64,000 nt of DNA from Tritrichomonas musculus (taxonomy: Eukaryota > Parabasalia > Tritrichomonadida > Tritrichomonadidae): assembly GCA_039105265.1 (NCBI GenBank), contig JAPFFF010000004.1:1240001-1304000 (forward strand), read 5' to 3'. The stretch's first letter is position 1. Every line of letters starts with the position of its first letter. The position numbers and the translations under genes are program-made. Positions 29,710 through 41,035 of the stretch are shown piece after piece. The notes beneath the pieces are model-generated. The model had not been told where the DNA came from and made no database searches. It worked only from the letters and a program-made list of their open reading frames with translations.

Positions 29710-31341
29710 ATGAGTAGCAATCAATCGATTTCAAATGATTTTCGTATCCTTGGTAAATTAGGAGAAGGATCTTTTGCTGAAGTCTTCAAAGTTAAATCAA
29801 CTCGTAATAATACTTCATCTTTATATGCAGTTAAACGTTTAAAAAAGCGATTTCAAAGTATCGAAGAAGTTAATCACTTACCAGAGATAACAGCTTGTCG
29901 TTGTTTACAAGGTCATCCAAATATTGTTCGTCTTTTTGAAGTTTTATTTGATTCATCGAATGGCTATGTTGCCCTTGTTTTTGAATTACTTGATTACAAT
30001 CTTTATGAATATGTCAAAATTCGCAATCGCCCATGTGATGAGCGTCAAGCGCTTTTATTTATATATCAACTTTTGAAAGCTATCGAATTTCTACATTCAA
30101 AAAATCTTTTTCATCGAGACATTAAACCAGAAAATTGTATGATTAATAAAAGTACTCTTGAATTAAAGCTCGTTGACTTTGGATCTTGTCGTTTTGATGA
30201 TCATAATTCAAATAGCGATAAATACTTCACCGAATATGTTTCAACTAGGTGGTATAGGGCTCCTGAGTGTATTTTAACATCAGGGTCTTATGGTAAAGCG
30301 GTTGATATATGGGCTGTTGGTTGCATGCTATACGAATTATTAACAACAAGACCTCTTTTTCCTGGTAAGCACGAGCTTGATCAAATAAATCGAATTCACC
30401 AAATTGTTGGATCACCATCCCGAGAAGTTTTATCACAATTTCGAAAAAATCCAAACACTCAAATATCCTTTTCGTTTCCATGTAGACCACCACAAGATTT
30501 GACTAGGATTCTCCCTCCTACTATATCAAAAAACACTATAGATCTGCTTAAAAAGCTTCTTATCTACGATCCAACAGAAAGAATTACTGCAAGTGAAGCC
30601 CTTGCTCATCCAGCTTTTGGTATTTATGTTGCCCTTGATAAAAGATGGCATGATACTGGAGAAATTGTTCCTTATTCTGTATTTTTCACTGCACAAATTG
30701 CTCAGGCTTCAAAATTAGGTGCATCATATAATACTATATTAAATTCAAATTCTGGTAATAGTGATATTCAAAATGATAGTAATTCAAATAATCCAAATCC
30801 TAATGAACTTCACTCTAATAACTTTTTGAATCAAAATTTGAACAATTATTTAACTGGAAATAAAATCGAATTTCCTGAACATCAGTCAAATATTAATCAT
30901 AATAAAAACCAATATAATGGAAAGCCGATGAACATACATGAGCCACCTGCTGCTTCAAAAAGTTTTGCTGCTCCTCATCATAATTATTACTCAAATTTAA
31001 ATAGTGGAATAGAAAATCAACAACAACAACAGCAAATAAATCAAAGTAAAGAGCAAGCCAAACAAAGTATTCCCACGGGGCAAATGCTAAAAGAAGCTAG
31101 ATTAAGAGCTGCTCAGAGAATCAGAGAATATAATAAAAAGAAGTATGGAGCAAATCCTATTCCAAAAGTCAAAATACCGCCACAGCAACAGAACTATGTT
31201 CCTCAACCTCTAATTGATAAAAACAAGACTAACTATAATAAAGCGAATCAAGGAACAGAATCGCAGAAAATTGTTTATCAGAAGCCTGCTCCAGAAATTG
31301 TGCAGCCAAGAGTCCCAAAGAAACAATTTCGATATAAATAG
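29710..31341 (+). CDS. MOK-like CMGC serine/threonine kinase
   Basis: A 543-residue protein kinase. Glycine loop LGEGSFAEVFKV at ~17, VAIK-type lysine in YAVKRLKKRF at ~41, HRDIKPEN at ~136, LVDFGSCR at ~157, activation T-E-Y in FTEYVSTRWYRAPEC at ~177, and LFPGKHELDQINRIHQIVGSP at ~218. The DFGSCR and LFPGxxELDQIxxIH signatures point to the MOK branch of the MAK/ICK/MOK (RCK) family, which elsewhere controls cilium or flagellum length. All catalytic residues are present. The tail from ~320 is N/Q-rich and basic at the end and is not conserved. The host has flagella if it is a trichomonad, so a flagellar role is plausible but unproven. Confidence 0.92.
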   Translation: MSSNQSISNDFRILGKLGEGSFAEVFKVKSTRNNTSSLYAVKRLKKRFQSIEEVNHLPEITACRCLQGHPNIVRLFEVLFDSSNGYVALVFELLDYNLYEYVKIRNRPCDERQALLFIYQLLKAIEFLHSKNLFHRDIKPENCMINKSTLELKLVDFGSCRFDDHNSNSDKYFTEYVSTRWYRAPECILTSGSYGKAVDIWAVGCMLYELLTTRPLFPGKHELDQINRIHQIVGSPSREVLSQFRKNPNTQISFSFPCRPPQDLTRILPPTISKNTIDLLKKLLIYDPTERITASEALAHPAFGIYVALDKRWHDTGEIVPYSVFFTAQIAQASKLGASYNTILNSNSGNSDIQNDSNSNNPNPNELHSNNFLNQNLNNYLTGNKIEFPEHQSNINHNKNQYNGKPMNIHEPPAASKSFAAPHHNYYSNLNSGIENQQQQQQINQSKEQAKQSIPTGQMLKEARLRAAQRIREYNKKKYGANPIPKVKIPPQQQNYVPQPLIDKNKTNYNKANQGTESQKIVYQKPAPEIVQPRVPKKQFRYK

Positions 31342-31758
31342 AATTTCTTTTTTTTTGTTTGTTTGTTTGAATAAAAAAATTGTTTGTTTTATATTTTGGT
31401 TATTATTTGTTGTCAGTTTTAAGCAGCATAGATTATCTAATTCTTATGATTTCAAAAATTTAATTAATTAATGATACATTATTTTTTTGGGGTTTGTTTT
31501 ATGAAATGATAGCTTATTTTTAAAATCCAATTACATTGTTATTTTTGATTAATATCAATCAGTACATATACCTCCAAGTAAAATTAATGTTTGAATTGAA
31601 TAAGATAATTATAAAGCCGAATTGAAGTTATTCCACTTGCTTAAATATTCCATAAGTCTTTTCGATAAATGAAAATTAAAAAGCATAGGAAAGGGAAAAA
31701 ACGAATAATGTTTATTAAAAAGCAAAAAGGATATTCTGGTAAAAAAAAAAGCCAATTA

Positions 31759-32955
31759 TTAATAATTATTGTTCATTATATCATCAATTAGGCTATTTTC
31801 ATCTTCATTAAGAGTATCTTTGATTTGATCTTCTTCTTCATTTGGTTGAATTAAATTATCTGAAATGGCAAATTGATTAATGGTTGAATCAATATTATTT
31901 TCGTCTAAATTTTCAGGATTTTCATCGTTTTGCTGATATGTATCTTCTTCTTCATTTGCAGGTATTTGATAATTATCGTCGTTAGTTTCCTCTTCTTCTT
32001 CGAAAACATTATTTGTAGCATTTTCTTCATTGCTTGCATTAATGCTTCCGTTTGGTGTAGGTGATTGTGGATTTTGAGATGAAAGTTGCTTTGATTGAGA
32101 TTTAGGTGTTTTGCTTGGGCTTGGAGGTTCCTTTTGGCCAATATTATATCCAGTAACCTCCTCTGTCTTATCGTTGGCAAATTTATCAAACTTTTCAGAA
32201 AGAGTCTTCTTAACTTCTGGAACTTGAATTGATGAAGTCATTGATATAATGCATTTCTGCTTAGCAGCAAGAATTGATACAATGAAGAGTCTTTCTTGTT
32301 TTTTAAGTTCATTATCTACTAATTGTTGATTTCTTTCAAGTGCATCATTCAATTTGGTATTTAAAACAAGAAGATCATTTTTTTGTCGTTCAAATATTTG
32401 ATTTTTAATTGAGACATATTTTTTATCTATGTCTTGTCTTCGAATTATATGTTCTTGTTCATAAATTTTTTCTGCTAAAGTTCTTAATCGAACAGCACCT
32501 TCAAAATCATTGGCTTTAGCTAGTTCTTTTGCGCGTCTCTGCTGCTCTAATTGTTCTGGGACAATTTTTCTATGAGCTCTTATCACTTCAAGTGCATATT
32601 CTTTCTCCATTTTTGTAAGTTCATCAATATGTCTGTCTCGAAGATCTTTAAATGATGTGTCGGCGTTTTCTCGTATTTGCATTTCTGCATCAGATGCGTT
32701 TTCATTTATAATTTGGCAATTATTTTGAAATTCGCTATAAATCACTTCAATTCTTTGTTCAAAAGATTCCTTGGTTCTTTCAAAAATTTCATTGTGGTCT
32801 TTTTGGCGTTTTTCTTGAATAAGGTTTTCCACGTCTCGTGCTTTTTCAAACTCTAATTTTTCAATATAACGCAATTTTCGTTGCATTAATTCTTCAATGC
32901 TTGGGCTAGATGTTGAATTTTCGTTTGATAATTGCGATGAAGCAGATTTAGACAT
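31759..32955 (-). CDS. Coiled-coil protein with acidic tail
   Basis: A 398-residue protein. After a Ser-rich start (MSKSASSQLSNENSTSSPS), residues ~20-260 are almost continuous charged helix with heptads (LRYIEKLEFEKARDVENLIQ, RRAKELAKANDFEGAVRLRT and following). Residues ~275-398 are disordered and very acidic (NNVFEEEEETNDDN, EEDTYQQNDENPENLDENN). The helical part is related to that of the spliced gene at 27160. No named family. It converges with the kinase gene, leaving 417 bases between the stops. Confidence 0.8.
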   Translation of the reverse strand: MSKSASSQLSNENSTSSPSIEELMQRKLRYIEKLEFEKARDVENLIQEKRQKDHNEIFERTKESFEQRIEVIYSEFQNNCQIINENASDAEMQIRENADTSFKDLRDRHIDELTKMEKEYALEVIRAHRKIVPEQLEQQRRAKELAKANDFEGAVRLRTLAEKIYEQEHIIRRQDIDKKYVSIKNQIFERQKNDLLVLNTKLNDALERNQQLVDNELKKQERLFIVSILAAKQKCIISMTSSIQVPEVKKTLSEKFDKFANDKTEEVTGYNIGQKEPPSPSKTPKSQSKQLSSQNPQSPTPNGSINASNEENATNNVFEEEEETNDDNYQIPANEEEDTYQQNDENPENLDENNIDSTINQFAISDNLIQPNEEEDQIKDTLNEDENSLIDDIMNNNY

Positions 32956-33379
32956 TTATTTAATTGTTTAAATGGAAAAAATCGATTTTCCTGATTAACC
33001 TAAACGTCTTATAATACAAATAAATTATTCTATTCAATTTTTCTTATAATAGATTTTGAATTGTGATAAGATTTCGGAAATCAAATATTACATTTATTAT
33101 TTATAAATGAATGTCTGATGCTTCCAATGAGCTTGATTTCAGTTTTAAAGAAGTATTTGGATTTAATGTTTGATTTGATTATATTATTATTATAATTATC
33201 CTTTTATTGATAATTGAATTCTGATGATTAATCAATCGGCATTTCATGGCAAATTAGCTAAATCAAATTTTAGATTCTCATATTCCTAAATAATTGTGGA
33301 ATGGTTTTAACTCAAAACCTATCCAAAATATGTTAACCATTTTAAAAAACTCGTTAAGTCAATATAAAAAAAATAAAAA

Positions 33380-34660
33380 ATGGAAAATGCTTTATCAAAA
33401 ATAAACAATCCATCATGTTCATTCGAAGATGTTGTTTCTGATCCAATAATTGCCAGATTATATCGTCAGCCTAATTCTAGTGTTCAAAAATATTTCAAAT
33501 CCCATTCTTTTGAGCTGCTTAAATATTCACTTAGCCATGCAAATACAGCTATTGAAAATAATTCGTTCAATATCATTATTTATGGTGATCCGGATATCTT
33601 AATGCCAATGTTAAAAAACGATGAATTTCTAAACTTAGCTCTTGATATAGTCAATAAAAATGATGTTGAGCCTTATGTACTTGGTAGACTTAGTACAATC
33701 ATGCTTACAGCTCTTCTTGTTGTTCCAGAACTTGCCATGGAAACATTCGGCTTTATTTATCATCTGTTGCCGCATTGTGGTAATCCTAGCGTGCTTTACT
33801 TTTTTATTACAATTGTATCAAATGAACCGCAATTTTCACCAACACAAAAATGGTTATTAGAAATGGGATTTTTTGATTACTTGCTACGAGAATTAAACTT
33901 AATTGATTATAGCTATAATTCAACTGAATCAAATGTATATTTTGATGAAACCTATGAAAAAGTATTTTCATTATATCAAATTCTGAGTAAGTGTGCTTCA
34001 AACCCTATAATGGTCCCAGATTTATTACGTGAAGACCTTATTGAAATTCTCTCAATGGACTTTAAAGATCCACCTGTTTATGTTGAAAATGCACGTTGGA
34101 ATACCATACTTCAACTCACAACAAGAGAAACATCAGAAATGATGTATCCAATAGTTCCTCGAGCAATTAAAGCAATTGAAACTGATGTAAAGAAGCTTCC
34201 CGCATACATAGTAACCGCTCTTGAAATGGTAAATCTAATGATGGACTATTCTCCTAGATCATCTAAATTTGTTTTCAAATCTAATATGCTCTTAAATTTA
34301 TTAAATCTTGTTAATCGTTTCATGAATAGTACAATTTTATTGAAAGCATTTCGTAATTTCATTGAAGTTTGTCTGAGATTTAATGATGATTTTGTTCCGA
34401 AAATGGTTTCTCTACTTCTTCCTTTTGTAATGGATTTTGCTACAACGCGCCAAAACCGAGTTCTTGCTCCATTTTGTTTTAGTATTTTGGAGTTATTTGT
34501 TGAATCAGAAAAGAGAAATCCAAAAGTGGCGCAAGCATTGAATGAAGAAGCAGGTTGTAGAGAATTTCTCAAAGGAAAATACAAGATATACATGAAAAAT
34601 TTGCATAAAGAATATGGAAATGAAACAAAGCTCAGTGGACTATTTCGTGCATTCATTTAA
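33380..34660 (+). CDS. Helical-repeat protein, possibly SAPS/PP6 regulatory-subunit-like
   Basis: A 426-residue protein built of hydrophobic helix pairs, as in ARM/HEAT-type folds, with no membrane segments or signal peptide. The N-terminal order, a short acidic start (SFEDVVSDPIIARLYRQPN), then FELLKYSL, then ILMPMLKNDEFLNLALDIV and repeated L-L pairs ending each helix, resembles the SAPS domain of protein phosphatase 6 regulatory subunits. This is a pattern judgement only. TCAATA 20 bases upstream of the ATG fits an initiator. The stop codon overlaps TAAATTTA, a probable polyadenylation signal. Confidence 0.5.
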   Translation: MENALSKINNPSCSFEDVVSDPIIARLYRQPNSSVQKYFKSHSFELLKYSLSHANTAIENNSFNIIIYGDPDILMPMLKNDEFLNLALDIVNKNDVEPYVLGRLSTIMLTALLVVPELAMETFGFIYHLLPHCGNPSVLYFFITIVSNEPQFSPTQKWLLEMGFFDYLLRELNLIDYSYNSTESNVYFDETYEKVFSLYQILSKCASNPIMVPDLLREDLIEILSMDFKDPPVYVENARWNTILQLTTRETSEMMYPIVPRAIKAIETDVKKLPAYIVTALEMVNLMMDYSPRSSKFVFKSNMLLNLLNLVNRFMNSTILLKAFRNFIEVCLRFNDDFVPKMVSLLLPFVMDFATTRQNRVLAPFCFSILELFVESEKRNPKVAQALNEEAGCREFLKGKYKIYMKNLHKEYGNETKLSGLFRAFI

Positions 34661-35073
34661 ATTTATTTTGTCCATATATTAGCACAATTAATCATTTACG
34701 GATATATATATATATAGGTGTTTTATAAAATTTACTCACATACAATAAAACCATTATTCTTTATATGGGTATCTAGATTATTTTTATTTAAAATGATCAA
34801 TATATAAATAAATTATCAAATAAAACTAGATCAGTATTCGCATAAGTTAGGAATTGATTACAATAATTTAAATTAAGTCAATAGTTCTAGATATTCATGG
34901 AAAAGTAATTTTCATTTATATAAATTATTATAATATCATTTAAAGTGGACAGTTTATAAATGATATTTTACTAAAAAAAAAAAAAAAAAAAAAAAAAATA
35001 TTAAATCAAATGGAAGCTCAAAAACTGAAATATAGCATTATTGATACAGTTTATTATAGTAATATTTGTGTCT

Positions 35074-35107
<34 letters not shown>

Positions 35108-35227
35108 AAAAGACAGAAGTAAAACATTTGATTAAATATTATTAACAAAAAAAAAAAAAAAACTAAAACTTTTTAATTTATAAAAAAATAACAAATAAAA
35201 ATAAGATGATCCAAATAAAAAAAAATC
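34661..35227. repeat. Convergent intergenic region with long A runs
   Basis: No gene. It contains A tracts at ~34972-34999, ~35085-35111 and ~35148-35162, a short CA repeat near 35074, and a TA run near 34705. Tract lengths may be inexact in an assembly. Confidence 0.8.
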
Positions 35228-38200
35228 TTATTGAGCTTCCATTTCATCGAAATAATCTTGACCGATCATATTCATTTCTTCCATTGTTGGCATGAAACTT
35301 GTTGGCAACACTGTAACCATTTCATAAGGATCCTTTGCATCAGAAATATACAAAGAATAGTCATCCTGATAAAGTTCCTCACCAACTTCTTCTTCTTCCT
35401 TTCCTTTAATTTTTATTTCTTTTTCTTCGATTCCCCTAAGAGTGTCACTAAAGACACGATTCACTGGGAAGTAATTAATTTTTTCGCACAATTTCATGAC
35501 GTTCAAAGCATCGACGTCGACCAATGATGTATGAATCTTATTCATGATGTCAGAATAAACAGAGAATGGTTCAGTTTTGAACTTTTTGAAAGTATTATAA
35601 ATATTCGAGAATCTTTCATTTGTCAAAAGTTTCCAATTGTTTGGAAGCAAAGGCGGGAAAGAGTTTAAATCGTCAAAATTAGCAAATTTAGCCTCATTTG
35701 CATTAACGTCATAAAGATGAGGAATATTCATTGCAACAATTCTTTCATACATTGGAATCTCTTTAAATACAATCTCATCTTCATAATAGAAGTCGTCGTT
35801 TAGAGCTGATTTGGGAAGCTCATTTAAATACATGTCAATGTAAATAGCTCGTGCTTTCTTTGAGTCTTCTTTAACGTAATTCGTCAAAGCTGAAAAATGT
35901 TTAGCTGTTTTTTCTTTATCAGAAGAAAGCTTCAATATTTTTGAAGCTATTGAATAAATCGGAACATGAAGACTCTTTTTAGAGTTATTAACACAAGTTG
36001 CATAGAAACGACCGATATGTTCAACACCTTCATCATCGACAAGAGGCACAACCAAGTCCGAAATAGACTCGAAAATGAAGAAAATGTCAACTTTTTCACT
36101 CATGTAAATAGCAGCCAAATTTTCAAAGATTTCTTTGTTCTCAATCAACGTTTCAAGCGCATTCACAGTCAATTCCATGTTTTGCACGTCAACTGAATCA
36201 AATAAAAACCTGCTGATTTCAGTGGTCGCTACATGCCACATCCACGGAAGAAGGGCAAGAAGGGCAACATAAATGCCGCATGGCGAATCAGACAATATCT
36301 TCATATATTGTGTTTGAATGAGCCTGTTCAAAACAAGAATCATTAAATCAACGTCTGCTGGCCCTGAGAAGTCAAGAATGGGGAACAAAGCGCCATGATA
36401 AACATTTCCCCAAGGTTTATGATATCTCCAAAAGGTAGAAGGCGAAAAGCTTACAAAAACAGGATTGTTATTATATAACAAATCTTTCGTATTCATGTCG
36501 GACATTGATGAATGTGCATTAATCAAATAGAGTGAGTTAGAACATGAAATGCTATAAGCATTAAATTTGCCAACACTTCCATTGCTGCCGGCATTTTCTT
36601 GATCAATATCTTGCTTAAACGAATTATTATTATTATTATTAGCATTATTTTCATTATTATTATTGTTGTTTGATGTTTGTATGAACTTGTCTTCATTGCC
36701 TGTTAAAGTGGCAAAATTTTGCGGTGTTAAAAAGACAAGAAGAAGATTTAAAGCCGCGTTGAAAACAATCGATGTCAAATGATTGTTCCAATCAAGACTC
36801 GATAAAGCTAGCCACAAAGCAATGAGATCAATTTGTGTGCATTTATTAGGAACCATTTTTATCAATGAATTCAAAGCTGTTGCCAAATATTTAGCATAAT
36901 GATTGATATAAGAATAAGAAGATGATGATGATGAAGTAGAAGAAGAAGTTGTTGTTGTTGTTGATAAAACAAAGCTTGAAGTTGAACTATTTCCAGAGAA
37001 ATTCAAATTAAGAGCAGAATTCGAATTGAAATGCATGTTCAAATTCGAGCTAGAAAAGCTGTTTGGAACAGTTGTTGTTTGTATCTTATGGAGTATTGGA
37101 ATGGCATCACTAACAGTCCACATTGAACGCGATAAAAGACCAATAACTAACAAAGATATTTCACTGGTGTTGCCTGAATAAGCTCGTATTGCAATTGTTG
37201 CCCTTTTAACATCTCCGCAGCAAAGTGCCCACTTCAATAATTCATGGCCGAAATCAGCAGCCATTTGCTGGTTATAGCTATACAGCAAATTGGTGAGACA
37301 TTTTGTAATTTCTGCATTGTCGATGTTTTGGCAGTGAACAACAGTCAATGAACTAATTGTTTGTATCGCCTCCAAAAGGATGTGAATGGAATCTTTAGGA
37401 ACAAATTGTTTAAGGGCCTCCAAAATGGTCAACAAAAGCTCCTTAATTTCAATGAAACAATTTCCAATGTAAATTACACAAGAAGCAAATATTGAAGGGA
37501 TGTATTCATGAATTGGTCTGAATGAATCTTGTGCAAGCTTATCTAACGCTTTGTAAATAAACAAGAACAATTCATGCTTAATCTTGGACTCAATTCCAGA
37601 CTCATTGCCAGCAACATGAGTGAGATGATTAACACTTTCTCGGGCTGTTTGAATCTGGTCGTAGAAAAACTTGTTGAGACTCAAGTAGCTGCAGAGAATG
37701 GAGACGATTTCAATGGGAGCAATTCGATACAAGTAGCGAATAATTGGCAACGCTGTCTGATGATTGGACGCATAAGAGCAGGCGTAGATAATGGCAAGCT
37801 CAACAGGAACAAAATTAGGACCTAATGTGTTGTCTGGCTTCAATATCAAATGCTTCCAAATTTCGTAGAATGACGAATTCATGTCAAATTTGGAGATGTT
37901 GTCATAAGAAGTCAGCAATTTGTCGATGAATGAATAGCAAGAAAAATGAAGGAACAAAAGTTCAGTTTGATTGGAAATGACTCTATTTTCCAAATCAAAC
38001 TCGATTGATTGAAACCAAGGCATTAAAATACGAAGTGTTCTTTCAACAACTTCTTGAGAATTCAGAGGTAAAATTTCAAAGGCTGAATAAATAACAGCTT
38101 CCATGCAGTAAGCGAAAGTTTCACTCAATGTCTTCGAAATGGCTAAAATTGTTTGTGAGTTTAAATAGCCGGTTGAATGCTCAAGCATTTTGGCATCATC

Positions 38201-41035
38201 TAGAAACATTGTCATCAGTCTGTTGATGTTGTCTGGTCTTCCACTCATGTGGAAAAGATCAAGAACAGGAATGAGAGAAGCGAGAAGAACAAATGATTCT
38301 TCAGTCAACTTTAATTCAGGCATATTCATGTAAAACAAGCAGCAAAGAATTAAAGTTCCAACATTTTCATAGATAATTTGAAGATGCTTCAAAAATGGAG
38401 AAGTTTGGTTAATGTTGATGCATGACAACCATTGTGCCTTTAAAATATTTGACAATAAAGTATTTTGAGACATGCTTGGTGCTCTGAAAAATTTACAAAT
38501 TGCACTGAAAAACATGGAATAGCCAGGCTTTAATGACCATTGAAGATATTGTGAGAAGACAAGCTCAAAATGATGCGCTAATGTCGATATCAAGAGCTGA
38601 ATGGCATTGCTACGAGGAAATTGTGGCATTATCTCGTAAAAAGTGTTCGTTGCTAAGAAATTAATTTTGTCAAAATGACAACATGACGACCACTTTGTTA
38701 AGGTTGCAATTGCATATGTTTGCATCCTCTGTCTAACCGTTTTAATGCGTGATAAATTAACCAGGCATTTACCCATGACTTGTATTTTGTGAATATATGG
38801 ATTCTCGTCGTCATCGAGCATCTCACAAATGGGGAAAGGTGCCAAAACAAGCTTCTTTTTCTGCTCGTAAAGAGTTGAAAATATCTTGAAGCCGGTCATT
38901 AAATTCTCATTAACGAAGATCCAATTGTCATTGACAAGTCGAATGTGGTCGTCTGTTATTTCTTCGACAATTTCAGTAAACAAGTTTCCCCAGTTGAAAG
39001 AGGAGAAATTTTTTATATAAATGTCGAGAAAAGTGGAAAAGAATTCTTCATGTTGGGAAATCGCATTAAAGTCGTTGTTCCAGGCCATTGAACGAAGGAC
39101 AAGTGCAACTATTTGTGGGGAAACTGACTGACTCTCCGGATTCTCGGCTGATTGAGAAATCTTATTCAAAAAGGCTGAGAAAGAAGAGATGTTCAATGGT
39201 GTCAGTAAGGTACGAATGATTGGATAAGATGTGTTGATGTACTGATGAATGGCTTCGTATAATTTATTCAAGATCTGATCAGTATTGCTCTGCATCAGTG
39301 AATTCGTGTTTTCTTCACCAAAATTGCTTAGTGGAGTCTCCGCAAGTGCTGACAAAAAGGTCAATATGTTGATGCATTGCCAGCTCGCTATGTTTTCTCC
39401 ATTATTTGAATTCTGAGCTTTTTGATCGTCGCTCATCGAGACATATTCAATGGCAATCTTTTTGTACGAGTTTAATAAGGCTTCCGAAAAATTTTGTGTG
39501 GCAAAAATTCCAATGGCGCTGTACAAATACTGCCAGATGTTGAAGTCAACCGAAACAAGGGCATCATGAATGGGAAGGGGCATGATTGGCTCAACAACAT
39601 CTGAGGTCATCTGAATCATGGGATCCTTCTCAATCTGCTGTAACAGATACTGTTCAAATGTAACCGAATTTTCTTTGAGTATCTGAACAAGTGGAACTTT
39701 TTCATCTCCTGCCTCAAAATGGCCAAGTGTCTCTAATAATTTAAATGCAGCATAGCGAATCCGTGGAAAATATGAGGCCATGCCGAGAAGAGCAAAAGCA
39801 TTCAATTGCTCAATCATTTGATCTTCAATGTATCGTTGTGGAAGACATGCTAATACATCAACTAGACGTTTTAACATGTGGAAAAATGAATGGCTCTGTT
39901 CAGGTGTGTATTTGGACAAATTTGACATTTGGGCAAATATGTCATCAAAAATTGAAAATGAGAAACCAGGATAGGCCCAATAAAATTCTTGTGCAAGACA
40001 TAAAAAGAAGGCTGAATATTTTGCATCTAAAAATAATATTAAGTTGATGAATTGTGGTGGGACACATGTTGCTTCATTTGGGTTTAAAAATAATAGTAAC
40101 TTGCAGATTTGAATATCAAGATCATCTGAAAAATTATATGGTTTACTAAATTTCACATAATCTTCTGATAACGTCGATGGAAAGCCTGAAATTCGACTAT
40201 TAAGATCGGAATATTGTTTTGCAATTGATGTAGTGCGGTTAAAATAATCTGGTGTTAATTTGGAAAAAATATTTAAATCTTGGAAATTTGAAAACGCTAA
40301 AACAGCTTCCATACGAGCTGGAAAGCCGCAATCAATATCATGTGTTCGATAAGCTTGAGGTACGATAACTGTTTGTATTCTTGATGCAAAAGATGGAACA
40401 AAAAATGTTTCATTAATTGATGTTCCAACATATTTATTAATTATTTTTTGTGTTAGTTGAATAAAGTATTCATAAATATATTTACGATATTTAATTAATG
40501 CTTGACCAAATTCGGTTTCTAAATCTGGACTATCTTCACCAAAAAAATCAAAATGAGCAATATCAGATTCGCTTTGCTCTTGATGTATAATATTTCTTGG
40601 AGAAAGAGGAGCATTGCTTAAAAATCCTTTGATTGGATCAAGAATAGTTCTTGAAACTAATGCAAGTATTTTCTTTTTTGTATTTATATTAGTATCGTTT
40701 TCATTGGTTATAAGAAGACTTGAAAATTTTTCATCAACAAAATGTTTAAAATCATATGATGCTATTTGACAAATTGTTTTTGAACATAAATCATATTTTT
40801 CATCCAAAAATTTAATATTTGATAATATTGCATCAAAAATATAATCATAAAGCTCATTTGATGCCTCTGGACTAACATAAGAAAAATGGATCCCAGGAAT
40901 ATAATTAATAGATTTTTTTTCGTATTGTTTTCCTCTCATATTCGAATATATTTTTTTAAGTATGTCCTCGGCTTGTGAAAACTTGTTATTTTGAAGTGCT
41001 TTGTAAAAAGTTTTAACTAATTCTGAGAGTACCAT
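35228..41035 (-). CDS. Furry/Tao3/Mor2-like giant helical-repeat protein
   Basis: A single frame of 1935 residues made of repeated amphipathic helices, with no enzymatic motif. Several stretches fit the Furry family of cell-morphogenesis scaffolds that work with NDR kinases: the N-terminal HMLKRLVDVLACLPQRYIEDQ followed by FPRIRYAAFKLLETLGHF, and the central NSQEVVERTLRILMPWFQSIEFD, which recalls the conserved LPW-x-x-x-IEL segment. Low-complexity loops interrupt it at ~1350-1395 (S/T-rich) and ~1460-1480 (N-rich). An acidic K/E patch and the end EEMNMIGQDYFDEMEAQ form the tail. Length is less than animal Furry (~3000) and nearer the shorter protist and fungal forms. Another giant HEAT protein remains possible. 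TCAATTTT 19 bases before the ATG fits an initiator. Confidence 0.5.
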   Translation of the reverse strand: MVLSELVKTFYKALQNNKFSQAEDILKKIYSNMRGKQYEKKSINYIPGIHFSYVSPEASNELYDYIFDAILSNIKFLDEKYDLCSKTICQIASYDFKHFVDEKFSSLLITNENDTNINTKKKILALVSRTILDPIKGFLSNAPLSPRNIIHQEQSESDIAHFDFFGEDSPDLETEFGQALIKYRKYIYEYFIQLTQKIINKYVGTSINETFFVPSFASRIQTVIVPQAYRTHDIDCGFPARMEAVLAFSNFQDLNIFSKLTPDYFNRTTSIAKQYSDLNSRISGFPSTLSEDYVKFSKPYNFSDDLDIQICKLLLFLNPNEATCVPPQFINLILFLDAKYSAFFLCLAQEFYWAYPGFSFSIFDDIFAQMSNLSKYTPEQSHSFFHMLKRLVDVLACLPQRYIEDQMIEQLNAFALLGMASYFPRIRYAAFKLLETLGHFEAGDEKVPLVQILKENSVTFEQYLLQQIEKDPMIQMTSDVVEPIMPLPIHDALVSVDFNIWQYLYSAIGIFATQNFSEALLNSYKKIAIEYVSMSDDQKAQNSNNGENIASWQCINILTFLSALAETPLSNFGEENTNSLMQSNTDQILNKLYEAIHQYINTSYPIIRTLLTPLNISSFSAFLNKISQSAENPESQSVSPQIVALVLRSMAWNNDFNAISQHEEFFSTFLDIYIKNFSSFNWGNLFTEIVEEITDDHIRLVNDNWIFVNENLMTGFKIFSTLYEQKKKLVLAPFPICEMLDDDENPYIHKIQVMGKCLVNLSRIKTVRQRMQTYAIATLTKWSSCCHFDKINFLATNTFYEIMPQFPRSNAIQLLISTLAHHFELVFSQYLQWSLKPGYSMFFSAICKFFRAPSMSQNTLLSNILKAQWLSCININQTSPFLKHLQIIYENVGTLILCCLFYMNMPELKLTEESFVLLASLIPVLDLFHMSGRPDNINRLMTMFLDDAKMLEHSTGYLNSQTILAISKTLSETFAYCMEAVIYSAFEILPLNSQEVVERTLRILMPWFQSIEFDLENRVISNQTELLFLHFSCYSFIDKLLTSYDNISKFDMNSSFYEIWKHLILKPDNTLGPNFVPVELAIIYACSYASNHQTALPIIRYLYRIAPIEIVSILCSYLSLNKFFYDQIQTARESVNHLTHVAGNESGIESKIKHELFLFIYKALDKLAQDSFRPIHEYIPSIFASCVIYIGNCFIEIKELLLTILEALKQFVPKDSIHILLEAIQTISSLTVVHCQNIDNAEITKCLTNLLYSYNQQMAADFGHELLKWALCCGDVKRATIAIRAYSGNTSEISLLVIGLLSRSMWTVSDAIPILHKIQTTTVPNSFSSSNLNMHFNSNSALNLNFSGNSSTSSFVLSTTTTTSSSTSSSSSSYSYINHYAKYLATALNSLIKMVPNKCTQIDLIALWLALSSLDWNNHLTSIVFNAALNLLLVFLTPQNFATLTGNEDKFIQTSNNNNNNENNANNNNNNSFKQDIDQENAGSNGSVGKFNAYSISCSNSLYLINAHSSMSDMNTKDLLYNNNPVFVSFSPSTFWRYHKPWGNVYHGALFPILDFSGPADVDLMILVLNRLIQTQYMKILSDSPCGIYVALLALLPWMWHVATTEISRFLFDSVDVQNMELTVNALETLIENKEIFENLAAIYMSEKVDIFFIFESISDLVVPLVDDEGVEHIGRFYATCVNNSKKSLHVPIYSIASKILKLSSDKEKTAKHFSALTNYVKEDSKKARAIYIDMYLNELPKSALNDDFYYEDEIVFKEIPMYERIVAMNIPHLYDVNANEAKFANFDDLNSFPPLLPNNWKLLTNERFSNIYNTFKKFKTEPFSVYSDIMNKIHTSLVDVDALNVMKLCEKINYFPVNRVFSDTLRGIEEKEIKIKGKEEEEVGEELYQDDYSLYISDAKDPYEMVTVLPTSFMPTMEEMNMIGQDYFDEMEAQ

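Noticed and set aside
33111-33173. 20-codon frame MSDASNELDFSFKEVFGFNV as a mini-gene or leftover exon
   Set aside because: Looks coding but is too short; no splice signals were seen that would join it to the gene at 33380.
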